From assembly GCA_947176055.1 (NCBI GenBank), contig CAMWPE010000069.1, positions 1 through 10,899 of the forward strand: a stretch of DNA of 10,899 nucleotides. The letters run 5' to 3'. Within the stretch, counting starts at the first letter, position 1; each line of letters opens with the position of its first letter. The position numbers and the translations under genes were made by a program. Below the pieces are notes generated by a model. That model was given only the letters and a program-made list of their open reading frames with translations, was not told where the DNA came from and ran no database searches. Positions 7,772 to 10,899 of this stretch are shown piece by piece. This DNA comes from an uncultured Desulfovibrio sp. GTDB taxonomy: Bacteria; Desulfobacterota; Desulfovibrionia; Desulfovibrionales; Desulfovibrionaceae.

Positions 7772-8667
7772 GTTCCGGACTTGAGAGAAAAGCCGGAGCG
7801 ACCGCCGTCATCGACGAAGTGGCAACGCGGTTGCGCGAGCGGGCCGACGGCGAGTTGTGGCGTCCCGGCGCCGCGCCCATGCCCTCCGTAGTCGTTTTGC
7901 GCGAGATTATGGACAGATTGCGGGCGGCCTTTTTTCCGGGGTATTTTGGGCGGCCCGTATTGTCCGCGGAGTCCCTGGGTTATCATATGGCGGCGAATCT
8001 GGACAGCGTCAGGGCCATGCTGTCGGAGCAGATCGTCTCCGGTCTTTGCCTCGCTTGCGGGGCCGGAGGAGTTCCTTGCGATTCCTGCCGCCGGACGGGC
8101 GAAGAAGCGGCGCTGGATTTTATGAGAGCCCTGCCCGGGATTCGCGAGCTCCTGGCCGGCGACGCGCGGGCGGCTTACGAAGGGGATCCGGCCGCGACGA
8201 GCGTGGGCGAGACCATATTTTCCTATCCGTCCATAGCGGCCATGTTTCACCATAGGGTGGCGCATGCCCTGTATTCGCTAAAGATCCCGATCATTCCCCG
8301 GATAATAGCGGAGATGGCTCATTCGGCAACGGGTATTGACATCCATCCCGGAGCGTCCATCGGCGAAAATTTTTTTATCGATCACGGCACCGGCGTGGTG
8401 ATCGGCGAAACCTGCGTCATTGGGCAGGGTTGCCGTCTTTATCAGGGGGTAACCCTGGGCGCGCTTTCATTTCCCAAAAATTCCGACGGAACGCTGACCA
8501 AAGGCATTCCCCGCCATCCCATTCTGGAGGATAATGTCACAGTGTACGCGGGGGCTACTATTTTGGGACGAATCACCATTGGCAAAGGCGCCGTGATCGG
8601 AGGAAACGTCTGGATCACCGAGGATGTGCCCCCCGGCGGCAGGATATCGTTGCATGAGAGCGCTTAA
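7768..8667 (+). CDS. cysE: Serine O-acetyltransferase, EpsC/CysE type
   Basis: Acetylates serine with acetyl-CoA to O-acetylserine, the precursor taken by cysteine synthase. The 299 residues comprise a helical N-terminal domain (about 1-180) and a left-handed beta-helix of hexapeptide repeats (about 185-285: IDIHPGASIGENFFIDHGTG, then VIGETCVIGQ). Catalytic residues expected from CysE align as D205-H206, with H193 in the DIHPGA motif and R249-H250 in the IPRHPIL loop that binds substrate/CoA. The C-terminus ends shortly after VWITEDVPPGGR, as in EpsC-type enzymes that lack the long CysE tail. The N-terminal domain carries a four-cysteine cluster, C94-x2-C97-x6-C104-x2-C107, which is not part of the general CysE pattern. 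The ATG overlaps the alaC stop (ATGA), and its 3' end overlaps a small lipoprotein gene. Confidence 0.88.
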
Positions 8668-8779
8668 GCTCGCGGTCGTTTTTCTCCTGCTGATCTGTTG
8701 CGCCGGCGGTTGCGCCAATATCCGGGTTTCCGCGAAGGGCGACGCCCGGACGTCGGTCGGCGCGGGATCCGGATTTTGA
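8654..8779 (+). CDS. Small lipoprotein, 41 residues
   Basis: Translation from the ATG at 8654 gives a basic start (MRALK), a hydrophobic stretch (LAVVFLLLI) and a lipobox-like AGGC with the modifiable cysteine at residue 20. The mature peptide would be only 22 residues, with a Ser/Gly-rich tail (SVGAGSGF). An AGGA sequence (8641-8644) lies 9 bases upstream. The gene overlaps the 3' end of the acetyltransferase by 14 bases in another frame, so it is probably in the same transcript. The residue before the Cys is Gly and the -3 position is Ala, an imperfect but acceptable lipobox; C15 and C16 precede it. Function unknown. It would be exported and anchored in a membrane. The signal peptide, ribosome site and position support a real gene, though it is short enough that chance cannot be excluded. 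Confidence 0.6.
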   Translation: MRALKLAVVFLLLICCAGGCANIRVSAKGDARTSVGAGSGF

Positions 8780-8905
8780 GCGCCGGTCGGCTCCGCGCCG
8801 AGCGCGGTTTATAGCGCGGGGCGATTGAAAACTGCTCGGGCCTTGGCGCTTTGGTCGCGCGTCGAGCCGGGGAAATGTCGCGCCGCGGCTTTGCGCCGCT
8901 GTTAA

Positions 8906-8935
8906 GGGACATTCTTAAGCGTATTTTGCTATAAA
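8906..8935 (+). promoter_or_regulatory. Promoter candidate for the chorismate-mutase/EPSPS-like gene
   Basis: TATAAA (8930-8935) is preceded by TG one base upstream (TGCTATAAA), an extended -10. GGGACA (8906-8911) matches four of six -35 consensus bases at an 18-base spacing. The region is AT-rich against a GC-rich background. The inverted repeat TTAAG-n7-CTTAA (8902-8918) overlaps the -35 and could be an operator. Confidence 0.4.
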
Positions 8936-8941
8936 TATATC

Positions 8942-8960
8942 CCGCCCATCGGGCGGAGGA
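8942..8960 (+). promoter_or_regulatory. Hairpin abutting the ribosome-binding site of the fusion gene
   Basis: CCGCCC (8942-8947) pairs perfectly with GGGCGG (8951-8956) around ATC. The Shine-Dalgarno GGAGGA (8955-8960) shares its first two bases with the 3' arm, and the ATG follows after 6 bases. The fold could partly hide the ribosome site or act as a 5' stabilising hairpin. Confidence 0.5.
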
Positions 8961-8966
8961 TAAAAT

Positions 8967-10643
8967 ATGGGCGACAAAGAAGGCAAAGGAAGAGGGGAGG
9001 GGAGACTGTCCCTGAAGGAAGAAGCCGCCGCGGTCGACAGGCAAATTTTGCGCCTTTTGCTCAAGCGGCATAACTTGTTGGAAAAAATGCGCAAATCCGG
9101 GCGTCTCGATACGGCCGACGAAATATATTTGCGAGAGTCCTGGCAAAGGGAAGTCGCGCGGGTCAGCAAGGACGCGGAGCTCTCCTCGCGCTTTTTCGCG
9201 CTCATGCAAAACGCGCGCTTCATGCCGAAACCCGCCGGGCCCGACGAGGAGACCGGACGTCTCCGCGAGGCTTTTAATCTAGCGCCGTCGCGGTCGCCGG
9301 CGAAGTTTTCGCTGATCGCGCCGCCGGATTCCGCGCAAAGCAGGAGCTGGCTTTACGTCGCGGCTTGCGCGGGCGCGCCCCTTTGTCTGTCGCCGGCTCC
9401 GGCGGGCGACGCCGCGGTCGATTTCATTCAGGCGCTGACGCAAATGGGCGCGGCCGTAACCCGGGAGGAAAACGCCGCGGTCTGCCGTGGACTATCGCCA
9501 ATGGGCTATCCGGATAAAGTCTTGTTCGCGGGCGACAGCGCGTACAACTTTTATCTTATTCTGGCCCATTATATTGGCAGGCATTCCCATTGCAAGATCT
9601 CCGGCGGCGCCGACCTGAAACTCGCTGATTTTTCCGCGATCCGGAACTTTCTGGCCAAAATGGGAGCCAGAATGATCCACATAGTGCCTAAAAGCTCCGG
9701 TTTGCCTGTCCGTCTGGAATGTTCGGGTATTTTGCCGCCTTCGGTAGTCGCGACTCCGGAATTGCCCGCGGCGTTTTTGCGGGCTCTTATCCTCGCCGCG
9801 CTCTTTTACGAAAAGCCGCTTGGTTTCGATTTGTCAGGCCATCCCCGGCGCGCCTCCATACTGGCCAGGGTCCTGCCGATTCTTGAAAACTGCGGCGCGA
9901 CTTTTACCGCCGGAGAAGATTTTATAAATATCCAGCCGACGAGCGTCGCTGTCCCGGAGAGACCGTCTCTCGCGCTGGATCCCGAGATCTCCTGCTTTAT
10001 TCTGGGAGTCGCGGCGCCCCTTGGAGGGAACGCCTCCCTTGCTGGTCGCTGGCCTGAATGGCCGGAGACGACGGCGCTCTGGAATCTTCTGCTCTTCGCC
10101 GGCGCTCCCTGGAAGAAAGAGCGGGATAAAATCAGTGTCGAGGCCGCGGGCTCACTGGAAAAATTCCTGATCGCGGACGCTCCGGAAGAAATTCAGGCGC
10201 CGTTGCCAGACTGGGCGTTCCCTCTTTTAACCGCTCTCGCCGTTTGCGCCGCGTTGAAAGGCGGCGACAGCTCCCTGCCGCGCTCGGCGCTTGCCAAAGA
10301 CGAAACGGTCGATTTTTTGAGAATCTGTCAATGCCGGGCCGACGAGGACGGCCATATTCGCCGGATGGACGAGCCTCTGAAGGATCGAAGCTGGAACGCT
10401 CCTGCTCCCGGCTGGGCCATGGCGCTGGCGCTGGCGGCTTGCGCCAGGGAGCGCGATCAACATTTTTCCCTGGGCAATCCGGGAATAGCGCTGGAACTCT
10501 GGCCAGCCTGGTGGACTTTTTATAATTCTTTGCCTTCGCCCCGCCTAAAAAAGGAAACGCCCGAGCCCCCGGCGATTAAGCGACGCAGGATTTTGACTCA
10601 AGTCGCGGCCGAATTGCCGGAGCCGAGGGAGGAGGACTGGTGA
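8967..10643 (+). CDS. Fusion of chorismate-mutase-like domain and degenerate EPSP-synthase-like (AroA) domain
   Basis: 558 residues. Residues about 15-85 resemble an AroQ chorismate mutase: AVDRQILRLLLKRHNLL (22-38, R34 matching E. coli R28) and LRESWQRE (55-62, matching the R51-E52 site). The first Arg and the final Gln of the E. coli site are not evident. Residues about 112-522 follow the EPSP synthase fold from end to end (GGADLKLADF 213-222, LDPEISCFILGVAAP 337-351, WAMALALAACA 483-493). Key motifs are lost: the K-S-x-S-x-R loop is PPDSAQSRS (119-127), the N-S-G-T-x-x-R motif is AGDSAYNFY (188-196), and the D-H-R before AMA is APG (480-482). EPSP synthase activity is therefore unlikely. 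A Lys/Arg-rich tail follows (527-558). GGAGGA supports the ATG. It may be a pseudoenzyme or regulatory partner; function unknown. Confidence 0.7.
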   Translation: MGDKEGKGRGEGRLSLKEEAAAVDRQILRLLLKRHNLLEKMRKSGRLDTADEIYLRESWQREVARVSKDAELSSRFFALMQNARFMPKPAGPDEETGRLREAFNLAPSRSPAKFSLIAPPDSAQSRSWLYVAACAGAPLCLSPAPAGDAAVDFIQALTQMGAAVTREENAAVCRGLSPMGYPDKVLFAGDSAYNFYLILAHYIGRHSHCKISGGADLKLADFSAIRNFLAKMGARMIHIVPKSSGLPVRLECSGILPPSVVATPELPAAFLRALILAALFYEKPLGFDLSGHPRRASILARVLPILENCGATFTAGEDFINIQPTSVAVPERPSLALDPEISCFILGVAAPLGGNASLAGRWPEWPETTALWNLLLFAGAPWKKERDKISVEAAGSLEKFLIADAPEEIQAPLPDWAFPLLTALAVCAALKGGDSSLPRSALAKDETVDFLRICQCRADEDGHIRRMDEPLKDRSWNAPAPGWAMALALAACARERDQHFSLGNPGIALELWPAWWTFYNSLPSPRLKKETPEPPAIKRRRILTQVAAELPEPREEDW

Positions 10644-10645
10644 GG

Positions 10646-10671
10646 CGCGTTGACGCGAGGCAATAATTTTT
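10646..10671 (+). terminator. Weak terminator-like element after the fusion gene
   Basis: CGCG (10646-10649) and CGCG (10654-10657) can form a short stem around TTGA, followed after a few bases by AATAATTTTT. The stem is only four to five pairs, so this is a weak call. Confidence 0.25.
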
Positions 10672-10680
10672 AACACGGAG

Positions 10681-10686
10681 TATAAT
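10681..10686 (+). promoter_or_regulatory. Possible -10 box of the AT-rich terminal gene
   Basis: A perfect TATAAT lies 22 bases before the ATG at 10709. No -35 at the right distance is seen: TTGACG at 10650-10655 is 25 bases away, too far. In an AT-rich stretch such a hexamer may occur by chance. Confidence 0.25.
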
Positions 10687-10708
10687 AGGATAAAGAGTTT
10701 TAAAATTA

Positions 10709-10899
10709 ATGAAGATTATAATAATATTAACTTTATATCTTTTAAATATAGGATGCGCGAAGAGGAGTTTAGACGTTACTGAAAAATTTGAGTCGGAATT
10801 TTATGAAGCCTGTATAAGACCATTAGATGAAGTATCTATAATTTACACTAGAACTTATCTCAAAATCAAATTCAAAAACATCATTGAACAAGCTAGCTG
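10709..10899 (+). CDS. Putative lipoprotein, AT-rich, 3' end beyond the window
   Basis: Open from the ATG at 10709 to the last base (63 codons plus two bases). The N-terminus reads as a lipoprotein signal: MK, a hydrophobic run IIIILTLYLL, then NIGC with the lipid-accepting cysteine at residue 16, followed by AKRSLD. The mature part is mixed charged and polar (VTEKFESEFYEACIRPLDEV). I recognise no family. Base composition is far lower in G+C than upstream genes, with many ATA, TTA and AGA codons, which suggests recent transfer or a fast-evolving accessory gene. The Shine-Dalgarno is poor (AGGA at 10687-10690). The final visible bases are TG, so the next codon could even be a stop. Confidence 0.55.
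   Translation, partial: MKIIIILTLYLLNIGCAKRSLDVTEKFESEFYEACIRPLDEVSIIYTRTYLKIKFKNIIEQAS

Larger units (their letters stand above)
8780..8966 (+). other. Intergenic region before the fusion gene
   Basis: No gene seen. It holds a weak hairpin just after the lipoprotein (TCGGC 8787-8791 with GCCGA 8797-8801), an inverted repeat TTAAG/CTTAA (8902-8918), and a promoter and structured ribosome site for the next gene, listed separately. Confidence 0.5.

Overview
This is a bacterial window of moderately high G+C (by eye about 55-58%, dropping sharply in the last ~200 bases). The gene families point to a Gram-negative proteobacterium: an enzyme pair for the lipopolysaccharide sugar Kdo8N, a MucR/Ros regulator of the kind found in alpha- and deltaproteobacteria, and two small lipoproteins. 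A deltaproteobacterium (Desulfobacterota/Desulfovibrionota-like) is my best guess. That is inference, as there is no rRNA or other phylogenetic marker here.

Layout. Positions 1-463 (minus strand) hold the N-terminal part of a MucR-family zinc-finger regulator cut by the window edge. Positions 464-1520 have no convincing gene, only hairpins and a few coding-like fragments in different frames. Positions 1521-6333 (plus) form a sugar cluster: kdnB (Kdo 8-oxidase), a strong intrinsic terminator, kdnA (Kdo8N transaminase), a two-domain protein joining a NeuA-like cytidylyltransferase to a PseG/SpsG-like domain, and an SpsF-like cytidylyltransferase overlapping it by one base. Positions 6334-6592 are a spacer with hairpins and an extended -10 promoter candidate. 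Positions 6593-8779 hold an AlaC-type aminotransferase, an EpsC-type serine O-acetyltransferase (4-base overlap) and a 41-residue lipoprotein (14-base overlap). Positions 8967-10643 encode a fusion of a chorismate-mutase-like helical domain with an EPSP-synthase-like domain whose key active-site motifs are absent. An AT-rich lipoprotein-like frame starts at 10709 and runs off the end.

How the genes work together. KdnB oxidises C8 of Kdo and KdnA transaminates the aldehyde to the 8-amino sugar Kdo8N. The two cytidylyltransferase-type genes downstream probably activate this or a derived acidic sugar as a CMP sugar, and the PseG-like domain suggests a hydrolase or glycosyltransferase step. No canonical KdsB lies in the window. 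The second block is amino-acid metabolism (pyruvate/alanine transamination and the committed step of cysteine synthesis). The fusion protein looks derived from aromatic biosynthesis but probably lacks EPSP synthase activity.

The points most worth following are the kdnBA + fusion + spsF-like cluster and the chorismate-mutase/EPSPS-like pseudoenzyme.
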